The position numbers were made by a program, and so were the translations under genes. 64,000 bases of DNA, taken from positions 473,634-537,633 of the forward strand of contig JBNGIS010004247.1 of assembly GCA_049999725.1 (NCBI GenBank), in the 5' to 3' direction. Positions 9,665 through 21,480 of this stretch are shown here, piece by piece (position 1 is the first letter of the stretch; the number at the start of each line of letters is the position of its first letter). Below the pieces are notes generated by a model. That model ran no database searches, was not told the origin of the DNA, and worked only from the letters and a program-made list of their open reading frames with translations. This DNA comes from Haplomitrium mnioides (lineage: Eukaryota > Marchantiophyta > Haplomitriopsida > Calobryales).

Positions 9665-12533
9665 TATCGTAGCACAACAGTGACACTCCAGCCCCGAAAA
9701 ACGCAACCAAAGATTGAACCATCGAAGATCTATATAGAAATCAGCTCTTAAATTAATTTACTAACTTTCTAGATTCTTTAAAGAGTTTTGAAACTGCACT
9801 CTATCAGTTCAGAGATGAAACGCTCTCCTTCTCTCGGTGTGACAACCCTCTCTCCACAAAACCACACACAAGCAATTCTAATTGCTCAACACAATAGAAC
9901 AACAACCAAGAATCACAAAGATTGCATGACTAATATCTCTAGGATAAAAAAACTGATGTACAGGTTGATTTTAAACTTGAGCTGTATCATAGATGTTCCC
10001 AAGCAACCAGTTACCCAACTTGCTTGAAACCCTCAAACCAACACTCCATTACCTAGCCTCATTACACCACTTCACTTCCCTCAAATAAGATACTCAGGCC
10101 ACTCCAACCCAATTTACCCTAGAGATTGATGTGGAGAACTCATCTATGGAACAATCCTCCTGATCTCACATCCAACTGCTATTCCTCCAACCACCCACTA
10201 CTCTGTTTGCTTGTGAAATGCCCACCTATTCCCTAGGCACACACAATTCCGAGCAATACTTGCTCTACTTCAATCCACCAACAAGCATCCACTAATTGAA
10301 GAATCACATAAGGTTCGCTCCTTAAAATTTAACACATTAACACACACACAGAACAAAACAGAACTCAAAGCAGACTTTACTTGCTACTAAATCTCCCACA
10401 AATTACAACTTGGAACTCAGAACCCAGACCCACCAGCAGAAAACACTCAGGTACCCCGTGACATGCACTTCTCTTATGCAATCTATTGGATTTCTTCAAT
10501 TGAAAACCTGCAAAACATTCGCCCACCAACTCTGACTTCAATTCCTTGTTCCTTCTTCATACTACCTCTTCTGAATCTGCAATTGACAAGAGCAGGGGAC
10601 CTCACAAACAAGAATCTCTTGAATTTTATTTAAAACACAAAATGTACAATGAGATATTTAGCAGAACAGGAACTCGCCATCAGGCTTGTACCCCTTATTC
10701 TACTCAACTGACAAGTAACTGCCATAACAATTCACAACAAAACTAACTTCCTTCTTTTCTAAACTAACTTTTTCTCACTAAACTTCCAATAAGAACTATC
10801 AACTCACAGTTCGTTCTTAAGCTAAATTGCTAGCTTTCACTAACTTACACTAACTTTGCTCAAAATAAGAACTAATTATTAACAATTGTTCTTATACTAA
10901 TTTTTGAACTTCAACTAACTCTTTGCTTCCTCTCTTTTCAATTTTCGAACTTTTCAAGTTCCACCGAGCATCTGTTTCAACCTTTCAAACTTTCAACTCA
11001 ACTTCCACAATCAACACCAAAACCGGAATAAGTCGTCGCTTCGCCCTTCAACTTCTCTTCATGCCTATTCTTCCTCAACAATCCTCAATTGCGCAGAATG
11101 TTGACAAGTCATCTTTTCACCAGTCGCCACTTTGCTTGTCACTATTTTGCCTTCCCATTCTGTAGCTTACAATTCGTCGGACACTTCAGAACGAATCCCT
11201 TTTAACTAGGGATCCCACTTTGTAACTCCACTCGGAACCCTTTTAATCGAGGCTCCCCACTACGGATACCCACACAAACATCTTACAGATCTTACGGATC
11301 CCCACTTCGGACTCACTTTGAATCCCCCTTAACTGGGGCACCCTACATCGTATGACTCAGTTCCGATCCTTTTTCGGATCCCTCGGACTTTTCTTCCTTT
11401 GTTTTCAAATCAAACTTGTTCCTTTTAGAAATTTATTCCACCGGATTCCAACAATCTTCGCATAGCAAAATTTCGTTGCTGATCACTTCCCTTGCTGGTT
11501 TGATTGATTTCTGCTCAATTGTCTTTCTGCTCATAAACTTTCCACATCAGGCTCTTGTGCACAGGCTTCATTGCAGCTTCCAATCATTGCAGGCCTTCAT
11601 CAGAACAAGGAATTTGCTTCACATCCAATCAATTCTCACAACAGGTGCCTTTTGGGGCTTCTCTCTCTTCTCAGCTGGGTGACCCATAGCAGAGCCTCAT
11701 CTTCTGTTTTCGCACAGCTGCCTCTTCCATACCAGGGCTTCACGCACAACATACTCCTTTGTAAGTCGTTCGTTGCCGCTGGGCGATTCTTCACATTTCG
11801 CAGGAGGCTTCACAGATCATTCGTCACATCACGAGATTCTTTTCAAGTTGATTGTTCGTAGGGGATTGTTAGAGAGTTGTTTTCTTCATAAGAACTTCCA
11901 GTGCATGGCCTCACTTCACCTCGATTTGTTTGTTGTAGGGGAGAGAAAACTCGTTACAGGGACGTTCTCTTATTGTAGCCACGTTAGATTTCTTTCTAGG
12001 AGATCGTCATTCCGCACACTGGCCTTCAGATTGCATAGAGGCCTCTATTCTTCTCAAGTTGTCTTGCTCGTCGCCTCTTCCTTCACATTTCGCAGGGGAT
12101 CGTTGTCACAAAGTGTTTATCCTTATTTTGAAACACCCCTTGTAGCATTTCCTTCACACCCAATTACTCGTAGGGCAATTCGCACATCGATTGCTTATAG
12201 GAAATCTGCTCACAGGTGATTCTTCATAACTGATTCTTCGTAGCAATTTCTTTTTACATATCGCAGATGGATTCCTCCTCTAGCTTAATTTCTCGCAAAT
12301 CTATGGCTCGCAGCATCGTTCTGAGGCCCTCGATTGCAGCAAGGGGATTCATCACTCAGACTTTCTGAATCCTTCTCCACAGGGCGATTCAATTTCTTCG
12401 CTGATTGATTCTTTACAGACATTTTCTTCACCGCATATTCCTTGTTAGCAACACAATTGCCATAGGTTGATCGTTCTTCGCGGATCGCCTCTTCCTTCTG
12501 GGTGATCGCAGTAGAGCCTCGTCACTTATCCCA
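9665..12533 (-). repeat. Element B 3' LTR (minus orientation)
   Basis: Read on the minus strand, a polypurine tract (12534-12550) is followed by TGGGATAAGTGACGAGG, the start of an LTR of up to about 2.9 kb. The far end is uncertain; TGACACTCC near 9683 (plus) is one candidate terminus. Inside, reverse-complemented phrases such as GTGGGGA.CC..GATTAA..GGG and GAAAAGATGACTTGTCAAC resemble the LTR of element G at 52.3-53.0 kb, so B and G are related. No credible gene lies within it. Confidence 0.65.
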
Positions 12534-12550
12534 TAAGTCCTCCCCTTTGA
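12534..12550 (-). other. Polypurine tract of element B
   Basis: On the minus strand TCAAAGGGGAGGACTTA directly precedes the LTR start TGGGATAAG. Its position between an integrase relic and an LTR supports the assignment. Confidence 0.75.
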
Positions 12551-12599
12551 CATAGGACTAGTAATTAATGATTTGATACCCTTCTTTTTTTGAGAGGCA

Positions 12600-13330
12600 G
12601 CCCCACATGGGTGTAAGGCCACCCTTTGGTGGCATAATTCACTGTAATCAAGATATACACACAATGTGACCATTGGGCTGCTAGATAGATTGGATCCACA
12701 AAATCAATGCCCCACATTTGAAATGGTGCTATAGAAAATAATGGCGATAAAGATCAATAAGAAGTTGTAGTTGGTCTGCCCATTTGTTGACAAAGATTAC
12801 AACATCTCTTGAGTTTCAAAATAAGATTTGGAAAACCACCAATATAAAATTTCCAAAATTTTCTTCATTGTGTTTTTGGTAGCAAAGTAATCACCTTCCA
12901 TAACTTCATGAAGAGCTGAAATTGCTATTTTCTATTTAGAATCTTCAAGAAATTTTAAAAGCACTTTTTTAGGCCTCAACCAAAAATTTCCCAAAACATT
13001 GGATCAGAAGCCATCTTATGCTTGAAGATTGCTTGCTTGCCACGTATAAGCTCTACTAGAACTCTTTTAGTTTTTTTAAATATTCTCCTACCTCTTTGAA
13101 TTTGGATTTAATATTGATAGAGAACAAATAGTAATTGACCAATTGATCATTGACGCAATCCAACACTTGCTCTCTCTCAAGTTGGGATAAAAAATTTGTA
13201 TTCCCATGTACTACTTCTAGTTGGACTTGGACCTTGAACTCAAATTCTTGGAGCAAGAGCATCCATCTTGCCAATCTTTCTCACTCATATGCTTTGGGGT
13301 ATAATGACAATCACACCATTCCATGTAAAT
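12600..13330 (-). pseudogene. Ty3/gypsy RNase H-integrase fragment of element B
   Basis: Reading leftwards on the minus strand, the end of RNase H appears first (about 13.27-13.15 kb, ARWMLLLQEFEFKVQ, followed by HGNTNFLSQLE). This is the usual junction before integrase. Then comes a decayed zinc-binding part (HEVMEGDYFATKNTMKKIL, about 12.9 kb; the second His is replaced). The start of the integrase core follows (PFQMWGIDFVDPI, about 12.70 kb). Stops and frameshifts break it repeatedly. Reverse transcriptase, protease and gag are absent, because similarity ends near 13.33 kb where the host-gene relic begins. It cannot encode a working enzyme. Confidence 0.85.
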
Positions 13331-13399
13331 TTCTATTTTTAGGTTTTTTTTATGTTTTTTGTGTTTTTGTGCCTAAGTATATAAGTCCATGTATTATCA

Positions 13400-14460
13400 T
13401 CAAAGATTATCTTTTGATGTCACATATATATGAACCAAGAAAAGAGCTAAAGCATTGTAGCTCATAGAGAAGCGTGGATTCCTTGTGAGAAAAGAGGCAT
13501 TGGTTTGGATATCAAAACGATCAACATCATAATTTTTGGAGAAAGTATAAATCAAGAAAAGCACATCAGAAGATTTGAGATTTCTCTATGGAGCATCCAT
13601 AGTTTCTTGGATTGTTGTTGAGAAATCAGATCATAAAACTGAAAGCATCCGTGGTATTTGGAAGTGCTAAAAAACTTGTGAAAGAAATGTTGTTGAGATT
13701 GTTGGTCAAGGAAGAATAATCAAGAGGAGTGTTTCTAGTGTGTTGGTTTACTGGAATGGACCTCAAGAAAGAAATTGTGGTTTGATTTTTGGTTCCTGCA
13801 ATTGAATTTCCAAGGAGCTTTGCATCATCATTTTGTAAAAATTATCGAAGAAATAGCCTCATCATCGTTTTTGTTTCAAGCAACTCGTTGTAAGCTCGAA
13901 AGTAGATTCTTAGGGATTTCATTCATCAAGCCGTTGTTGCACAAAATCAAAGAGAAACGAGCCATTGTATATCTGCATGTGATGAAGGAATAGTTTTTCT
14001 TTGCAAGCAACAGACGACTCAAGTGAATGTCGAAGAGTATCAGTTTCATAATATTTCTGGCTTCTTCAAACGTCAAAGGGTTGTAAGGGTCGATATTTGA
14101 GTAGAGAAAGAAAACTTGTTGATACACAAGTTGTTGTGGTCTCTTTGTCAAGCTGCTCTGATCTCTTCAAGCAATGAAAAACACTTAAATTATGTAGAGC
14201 ATCTGAGGTTCTGATCTCTTTGTCGACGACAAGATTCAAATGCAGATTTTTGTCACTTTTAACACTCAAAGCATTATTTGGATGACGGATCACCTCCATT
14301 CTCTACGATCTTTAGGTTTTTGAAAAGAAGGCTTCAAGGTGAATCAAACGCATCCAAAAGCTCATCAAATGAATGGGTATTAAGAACAAAGTGATTAGGT
14401 GAAGTTTGAACTTTCAAATCTGCAAAAGTGTTTCTTCAAGAAAAGGGCAACGAGCTCTCA
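13400..14460 (-). pseudogene. Broken host-gene fragment, downstream part (unrecognised)
   Basis: Minus-strand frames here look protein-like rather than repeat-like. Examples are SPNHFVLNTHSFDELLDAF (about 14.4 kb), FLYSNIDPYNPLTFEEARN (about 14.1 kb) and FITCRYTMARFSL (about 13.96 kb), scattered over different frames. I find no transposon motif in them. They lie downstream, in the same orientation, of the fragments at 16.1-16.9, 28.1 and 36.7 kb, so they may be further exons of the same gene. This link is inference: no single frame connects them and I do not recognise the protein family. Confidence 0.45.
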
Positions 14461-16085
14461 ACCAACCACTGCTTGACACGTCGCAGGCGGAGAAGGGTGC
14501 ACCGGGGTCAAGAAAATCAGAAGATGCCACATGGTGTAAACAGAAGAGGTGTGCTTGAAGGTTGAACTACAATTTTCTTCATCAAATAGCCTCGAGAATT
14601 TTGTAGATTGCCAGAGCTACAGACCACCAAATGCTGCAAGAAAGGTCACATTGGATTTGTGGCAACGAGATGCTCTTGATGATAGTGTTTTTTCCCTGAC
14701 GTTGTGCTAGTCCAGGGACTGGTTGTTGAATTACTAATTTGCAGCCATCTCATTGATCTTGGATTCAATGGTGAGGATTTGGAGCTGCATTCGACCCCAT
14801 GGGGGGTATAGCTCTTAGGAGAGCTTAGAATTGATCATTCTCAAAGGCTATTCTCTACTGGAGGCAGCTCTTCAAGGTTGGAGCACTCAGACCAGTTCAG
14901 GAGGATAGAATGAGTGATGGCTGAATGTGTGCATAGGCTAGTGAGAGGAGGCGAGCATGGGAGCAATGCCATCAGATCTGGCCCATATGGTGAGGCTTAG
15001 CTAGGAAGCATGAGGCTGCCAGTGGATCCAAGAGACATGTGCCTAATATCTAAATGGACATGAGCTCTGCACTTCTTTAGTCTACCAATCCAGTAGACCA
15101 CATGGGAAGTCCAACAATATTCAATCAACTGATCAAGTGAGGGGATTCACATTCCCTTGAAAGCCAAGGGGAAGGTGAATTTCAGGTTGCAAATGATCCA
15201 TAGTGAGTGACATTATGTTCTAGGAGGTGTCAACGTGGGTTGCAAGAGAGGGCAGCCTTCAGAGTGCACTAATGTGGTGGGGGTGTGTGGGTACTAATGG
15301 CTGGAGGGCCATCTCTCTGGTGAGGGAGTAAAAGGTACATGAGCCCTGAGCAGAGCGGAGGTAAAACTCATCTAAGCTGAGGTGTGTGGGTGTGAGGTTA
15401 GCTAGGTTGCTGATTTTTTGGTTATATGGAATGTAGGCAGGTCTTATAACTGCTATAGGGATTGTAGAAAATCGGATCTGAAAGGTAGTTCAGATCTTGC
15501 AATAAAGTGGAAGAACAGAGTTGAGTTTGCAATGTATGTTGCTGGTGTTGTGGTGGTTTTCTTGTGGCTGGAATAGGTTCAGCCTTGAATTCCAGATCTG
15601 ATTTCAGATCAGGAAAAAAAAGGGACACAAGGGGTGAGATCTCAGCTAGAGGCAACATTGGAGCTGGTGGTAAGTTTCAGGGAAGCTAGTTGGACCCTCT
15701 TGACCTTTTAAGAGTGAGAGTCTGGCCTCTCAACACAACCAAAGGCTAGATCTGGTCCCCCTCCTATATTCTAACAAGACTAGCAATCAAATGGGAGGGT
15801 GTGCAAGGAGCTCCAGGCACATGGAAAACAGGTTCATTGGACCCAAAAAGAGAGGTCAGATCCTCCAGCTAGGTCCACCACCTCTTATTCCAGAAAAAGA
15901 GGGTGCTTGGGGTTGGTTTGGAGGAGGACAAGAAGGCTGGATTCCTGTAATCCAGATCTGAATTTCCATTATTGGTCTGAAATACAGAGTCCAGACCTGT
16001 CGTGAGGCTGGATTCCTCTTCCCTACCCTCCTTTAACTTCAAGCAACATCATTTCAGATCCCTTCCAACCAAAAGAATCCCTGAA
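14461..16085. other. No supported gene; possibly intron or old repeat
   Basis: No frame with recognisable motifs on either strand. The word CAGATCTGA or close variants recurs (about 15475, 15593, 15954). If the flanking fragments belong to one gene, this would be an intron or an old insertion. Confidence 0.4.
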
Positions 16086-16922
16086 TTAACCTTATTTTGG
16101 CTTGGGTGAGGCTGCTTTGGGGTTGTTTCGACTCAACAGCCAAAAGACGACGCCGATAATCTTCGAACAACCAATGTAGTTTTTGATGCATCGAAAGAAG
16201 GTCAAGCTGCAAGGATTTGTTTTGTAGAGCTGCTCACACATTGTTGAGGGCAATGTTTGCGAGTCAAGCATTTTATGGGAGAAGCATTTCATCAAAGAAC
16301 CACTCACATCAATTGGAGTAGGGATATTGCTGAGAAGGGATTTCATCACTAAGCAAGGATTTTGCAATTTTCTTTATTTTTTAGTTTTTTTGTGAGGAGA
16401 AGTCAAATCATCGATGTTTTGTGAAAACAAATTGTAGGAGAGAGGGAATCTCTTAAATGTTGTTGTAGCAAACTGTTGAGCAAGGGAAATTTTTGATTTC
16501 TTGCTAACGACACAGTTTTTTATTGAAATCGTTAAGCTCTGAAAATGTTTTAGCCTTTAAAAATTCACCTTGGAGCAAATTATTTGATATCTCTTGGAGA
16601 GGATGAGCATCATTCCTAAGAGAACAATCACTATAGAAGATCCTTGAGATTTTCGCCCAAGAAGGGTAGAGGACTCCTTGGTTTCCAAGTAGAGATTCAA
16701 ATAGCGACTGAAAAAGCATTTTGCAAAGGAAGCTAGATCTTGGTCAATATTTTTCAGGGGCTTGCCGGTGGTGTCTCCATCTTTCAAAGTTTGAGAGAGT
16801 ACACATGTTTGAGTTGCTAGCGAGATCAATTCTTGTCCAGAAGTTTTGGGGAGTACAACATTGAACAAAAGTAATCTTAGTACTCGAAACATTGAAGACC
16901 AAAATAAAAACAAAGTTTCTAT
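16086..16922 (-). pseudogene. Broken host-gene fragment, central part (unrecognised)
   Basis: Minus-strand coding-like stretches in two or three frames. KTSGQELISLATQTCVLSQT and DLASFAKCFFSRYLNLYLET (about 16.85-16.68 kb) are followed in another frame by ISRIFYSDCSLRNDAHPLQE (about 16.65-16.58 kb). Further on, LHWLFEDYRRRLLAVESKQ (about 16.17-16.11 kb) sits in a frame with a TGA upstream. The composition is that of a helical cellular protein, without reverse transcriptase, integrase or Gag motifs. At least two frameshifts and several stops make it non-functional. It abuts element C at the TTATT target duplication and continues beyond it at 28035-28141. Confidence 0.6.
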
Positions 16923-16927
16923 TTATT
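16923..16927. repeat. Target-site duplication of element C (left)
   Basis: TTATT, matched by TTATT at 28035-28039. The shared stretch is TTTATTG, so the exact five bases can slide by a position or two. Confidence 0.8.
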
Positions 16928-19579
16928 GGTCATGCCCATCTCTCTAGCCTATGCTCAGGAAGAGCTTATTTTGACAGGAGGGGCACGACACACTTTAATA
17001 GCGCGTTTTATGAGACGGCCCCGGACCCCGATTTATCTCTTGTACACACTAATAGCTGTGAGCTTCTTGGCAGCGTGTTCACTTAACACCAATCCCACCA
17101 TCCACAGTCCTCTCTTTCTCTCCATGCACACCCCCAAGCCCAAATAGGACCCACTCAGATCTTGTCCTTCTAGCGGTCACTCATTCTTGCTCGGAGATTG
17201 TTTTCAATCATTCTCATCTATACCATTTCAGAGGGAAAAGTATATACAGAACTATACCTATGAACTCAATGCAACTTTTGCGCTGAATTTACACAGGGCT
17301 AGCTACTCCAGCACCTTTACTATCCTTCAACACACTCTCTTCCTGCTCTACAACACCTCTAAGACTTATTCACAATATACGATAAGGCTATACATATATT
17401 GACACTATATACTCGATAGAAGCATGGAGCGCTATCGGCTAGTGACTCCAAACCCCACTTGAGTCTCCCCCATGATGCTTCACTTTGGCCCACCTACTCA
17501 TGCACACATCACTAGCTAGTTTATATCCTCTGTCGTAGAGGGGTTTGGAATCACTTCTGCAAGCTTGGAAGAGGTCGGATTAACTTCCACCCTTGGAAGA
17601 CAGTCCTCACGGCTGCTGGACACACTCCACTCGAGACCTCGACAGGATCTTCTCCACAGTACGCGAGCACTAGCGCAGCAACCCCTTGCCTTCGACCTCC
17701 CTTTGAAATGCTACGAGAAACATCCTCTTAATGTTATTGGGACGGAATCCCTGGCGCAATCCCGACTCATGAGTCCAGGCCAAACGCACTTGCTTCTCTT
17801 TCGAGTATCGATTCACCTCTGAACGTTGGTCCACACTCCAGAATGAGTTCACCTGGATTGCCTGAGCCTTTAGAGCCTCCCGCTCAGCGATTCTCGACGC
17901 CCCTCCAATCCACCTCCACTCCTTTGGCCCCCAGACGCATTTTCTTTTGCTTCAATCAAAGCATCATAAAGCATCCTCCCTGTTCCTTGCTATCCCCTTG
18001 CACAAGATTTTCAATGACACCTTCTATCTCCCTCTCAACCTCTAGACTCACAATGTCTGCAACAATGCATCTATGCACGCCTTGGTACACATCCACGCTA
18101 CGTTAATTCCACTGTTAGTTTCAAGATCAAGACTTCAATCCAAATGTGTCTGCCCCCGCGACGGAGCATCCATGCCCTATATGTACCCTTCCAAACATTT
18201 TCTGTTTCCCCCGCTTTTGGCCATTTTGAATTGTTACTGTTTCTTGGTGTTGATCTAAAGAAGCTTGGCGTAGATCCGAAAAGGCTTGGCGCAGATCCGC
18301 AAAAGGTAAACTTAGAAGAAGCTCAGCGTAGATCCGCATAAAGACAAACTTGGCGCGGATCTGCAGAAGGTAATCCAAAGTGGTCTGTTCTGAAGTTGGC
18401 TCGGACTGATTCGAAGTCATTCCGAAGTTGACCAATGGAACTACTAAGTACAAAGTATTTCGCGGACTGGTGAATCCAAAGTATCCCACAGATAAGTGAA
18501 TCCAAAGTATCTCACGGAACCGCGAAGTCCGAAGTGTGCCGTTCGCCTCTGCTTTCCAAGTGGAAGTTGGACCGTTATTGGAACCCGGGATCCGAAGTTG
18601 ACCAATGGACTGGTCTGTGGTTGACCTGTTTATGAAGGGCACCATCTGTTGCCGCTTTCCAAGTGGAAGTTGGACCGTTGCACTGACCTCTTTTTTCGAA
18701 GTTGACTTCTTTTCAAAGTTGACCGCTGCATCTGATGTTGACCATGGAATCGCTCCGAAGAGTGCCGTTTGCCACATCTTTTCAAGTGGAAGTTGGACCA
18801 TCACTGGACCCTGATTTTGGAAGTTGACCAGCAAACTGTTGAGTCAAAAGTTGATCGTTGAACCTTTGAATTCGAAGTTGACCATGGAACTTCTGNNNNN
18901 NNNNNNNNNNNNNNNNNNNNNNNNNNNNNNNNNNNNNNNNNNNNNNNNNNNNNNNNNNNNNNNNNNNNNNNNNNNNNNNNNNNNNNNNNNNNNNNAGTTG
19001 GACCGTCGCGTTTGACTGCCTAGTTCCTTAGTTGATCGCAAACTGATCCGATTGGGACTTTGTCCACGCACTCCTTTGAAGGGGATTCTGACTTCTCCCT
19101 CGATACTCTTTGGTGTCGTCGCTAGCTACAAAGGTCATTTGCATTCTCCCTTTGCTTCCCAATCCTTACTTCTGACGCGCGGGGCGCCTTCCCTTCCTCT
19201 TGTTACTGCTCATGGCTGTTGTTTTGAAAGTGATGATGGAGCCTCTCGCTCTAACTGAGGTCCCCCTCCTCAGGTGCAGAATCGTCGACTCTGTTTGGCT
19301 CCCCTCATCTTCCTCACCTGGCCCTCCATTTCCTTCTGGTGCTGACCTCGCTCCTCCTTCCACCCTTGTGTAAATACATCTAGTGAGTATTTCGTTCTTT
19401 CTTGTCCTCACCCTAATTCCTATATTTCGATGATTCTTGCATGATCCGTTATGCTTACCCCCAATCTGGAATACTTCGATGCTTCTGGAGTATCCCCATG
19501 CTTTAAAAGTAGAGAACTGCTCTGGTGATGCTTTCGATTTCTCCAATTTTTCATTAGTGCTTCAATTCGTCGGCTGACA
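16928..19579 (-). repeat. Element C 3' LTR (left copy)
   Basis: Colinear with 25462-28034. On the minus strand it starts TGTCAGCCGACGAATTGAAG next to the polypurine tract and ends GCATGACC. It contains a 100-base assembly gap (18896-18995). Between 18540 and 19060 lie repeated GTGGAAGTTGGACCGT / GAAGTTGACCA blocks of roughly 110-120 bp. In the element's sense direction an open frame of 235 codons (18127-18834) spans these repeats. Confidence 0.9.
18896..18995. other. Assembly gap (100 N)
   Basis: Run of N inside the left LTR of element C, within its tandem subrepeats. The even length suggests a placeholder rather than a measured distance. Confidence 0.99.
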
Positions 19580-19593
19580 TAACTCCCCTTTTA
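19580..19593 (-). other. Polypurine tract of element C
   Basis: On the minus strand TTAAAAGGGGAGTTA precedes the LTR start TGTCAGCC. It closely matches the tract of element A at 7105-7117. Confidence 0.85.
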
Positions 19594-19809
19594 ACTGTGA
19601 AGAGACCCCACGAGCAGCTTCTTCTGTTAGCACCCTTCATCTCAATGTCTTTAGTGGCTTCCTCACAAATGAGCCTATTCACATATGGTACAATCCTCTT
19701 AGCTGTTTATCTTGTACACATCTCAGCACTCTTCGTGAGTCGTCATCGACCTCTCTCACCTTCGTCCTCTACTATATACCTCTTCAGGAAGTCGAAATGG
19801 ATTTGATTC

Positions 19810-20875
19810 ATGATTTGATCACCCTCCAAGGTCTCTATCTCCACGGACCCATTCTGTTGTAGCTTGGTGAGAACAAAAAGTCCCATCCATCATGTGCAAC
19901 TTCCACGGGAAATGCACAAATTGGTTGTCGTATAGCTGCACCAAATCTCCCTCATGAACATCCACTGGCTTCAGCCTCTTATCATGTTTCCCCTTCCACA
20001 ACTTTTGTTGGTGCTTCACTCAGTCGTGCGCTTGCTCTCAATTCTCCTCCAACTCCTCCAACTGGTACAATCTTTCGTTCTTGTTCGGCTCTTCTGCCAA
20101 CCTCTCTCTCTCGCTAGCACTCACTTAGTCGGTACCTCAAATTCCACCGGAAGTAATGAGTGTTGCCCAAAGACAAGGAAATAAGGATAGTGGCCCATTC
20201 TAGTCTTGTGAGCCAGGTTGTAAGCATAAGTTGTTGTAAGCAACTTGAGATCCTAATCAAACTTATTTTCTGATACCGCCTTGCTAAGGATCCTTCCCAT
20301 GATTCCATTGGCTCTGTCTCTCAACCCATTGGCCTTCGGGTGGTAGGCCATCGTGCGTTTGTGCTTGATCAAGTATCTTCAACTCAAATCCTTGATCACG
20401 TGATTGACAAAATGCTTACCCTGGTCACTCACCAGCTCCAATGGTGCCCCAAATCGGCAAAACATCTACTCGTATAAAAGGTTTCCACTGTCTTGGCATC
20501 AATCTTTCTGGTTGCTCTGGCCTCGACCCATTTGGTAGCATAATCAGTAGCCAGAAGAATGTATCAGTTCCCCTTACAAGTGGATGGCGCTATCGGCCCG
20601 ATAAAGTCCATGCCCCATTTTTCGAATGGTGCCAGCGGGATGATTGGAATTAACGGGTGATGCTGGTTGGCTAGAGGCTTCCCCGTTCTGTGACAGACAT
20701 CACATGTCTTCATAAAGAAATGTATATCCTTGTGCAGAGTCGGCCACCAGTATCCTGCATCCAAGACTTTCCTCACCGTCGTCTCGGCCGCGAAGTGACC
20801 CCCCACTTCTTCTTTATGCAACGCTTGCATTACCACGATGGCCTGGTCTCGCTCTAGGCACCTCTTAATCATACT
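19810..20875 (-). pseudogene. Integrase of element C
   Basis: The zinc-binding region is well preserved: HKEEVGGH (about 20.82 kb), GYWWPTLHKDIHFF, then CDVCHRTGKP (about 20.69 kb). The core starts KWGMDFIGPI (about 20.61 kb), containing the first catalytic Asp. The second Asp is present in ELVSDQGKHFVN (about 20.42 kb). The third motif reads YHPKANGLRDRANGIM (about 20.34 kb), with Asp where the catalytic Glu is expected. A stop follows CKGN and a frameshift lies near 20.45 kb. The C-terminal part (KPVDVHEGDLVQLYDNQF, about 19.95 kb) resembles the integrase tail of plant Ty3/gypsy elements. No chromodomain is seen. Confidence 0.88.
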
Positions 20876-20999
20876 ATCCAGCCCTCATTTGTGCAACACT
20901 CTCTTCACCATCAGATACAGCTTCATTTTCCAGAGGAAGACCGCTGCCTCTTCCCTATTACTGCCTTTTGGTACCCGTGCATAAAGAAGAAACTCAATG

Positions 21000-21480
21000 A
21001 TGTCCACACAATCTGTTGGCCTGCTTGCTCAGACATGGAACAGATCTTCGTCTAGAAAAGCATCGTCCACCCCTTCCTCATTGATTGGCCCGTCTATCCT
21101 AAAGAAGAAATCCACGTTGCTATGTGCCTTACCTAGCTTAATTCGCACCTTGAAATCGAACTCTTGTAGGAAGAACATCCACCTCGCAATCCTCCCCGTC
21201 ACATCAGGTTTGTTTACCATATACTTCAATGCATTGTGATTAGTGTGAAAAATCACCTTATAATGGAGAAGGTAGTGCCTAAATTTCTTTAGGGCGTAGA
21301 TGATTCATAATGCCTCTCGATCGGTGGCAGAATAATTCTTCTCTGCAATGGCCAGCAATCTGCTTGCAAAATAAATGGGATGATCACGTTCTTCCTCATC
21401 CAACTGACTGAGCACCGCTCCTATTCAGAAGCCCGACACGTCGATCATCACGTGGAATTCCTTCCCCCAACTAGACGGCA
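21000..21480 (-). pseudogene. RNase H of element C
   Basis: HTNHNALKYMVNKPDVTGRI followed by ARWMFFLQEFDFKV (about 21.24-21.14 kb) is the characteristic end of Ty3/gypsy RNase H before the integrase linker. LGKAHSNVDFFFRI corresponds to the usual G..N..AD.LSR-type sequence, altered here. The upstream part is broken by frameshifts. It would remove the RNA template strand during reverse transcription. Confidence 0.82.

Noticed and set aside
10923-12219. Several open frames of 80-148 codons
   Set aside because: They lie inside the LTR of element B, are rich in Phe/Ser/Leu from pyrimidine-rich DNA, and match no domain.
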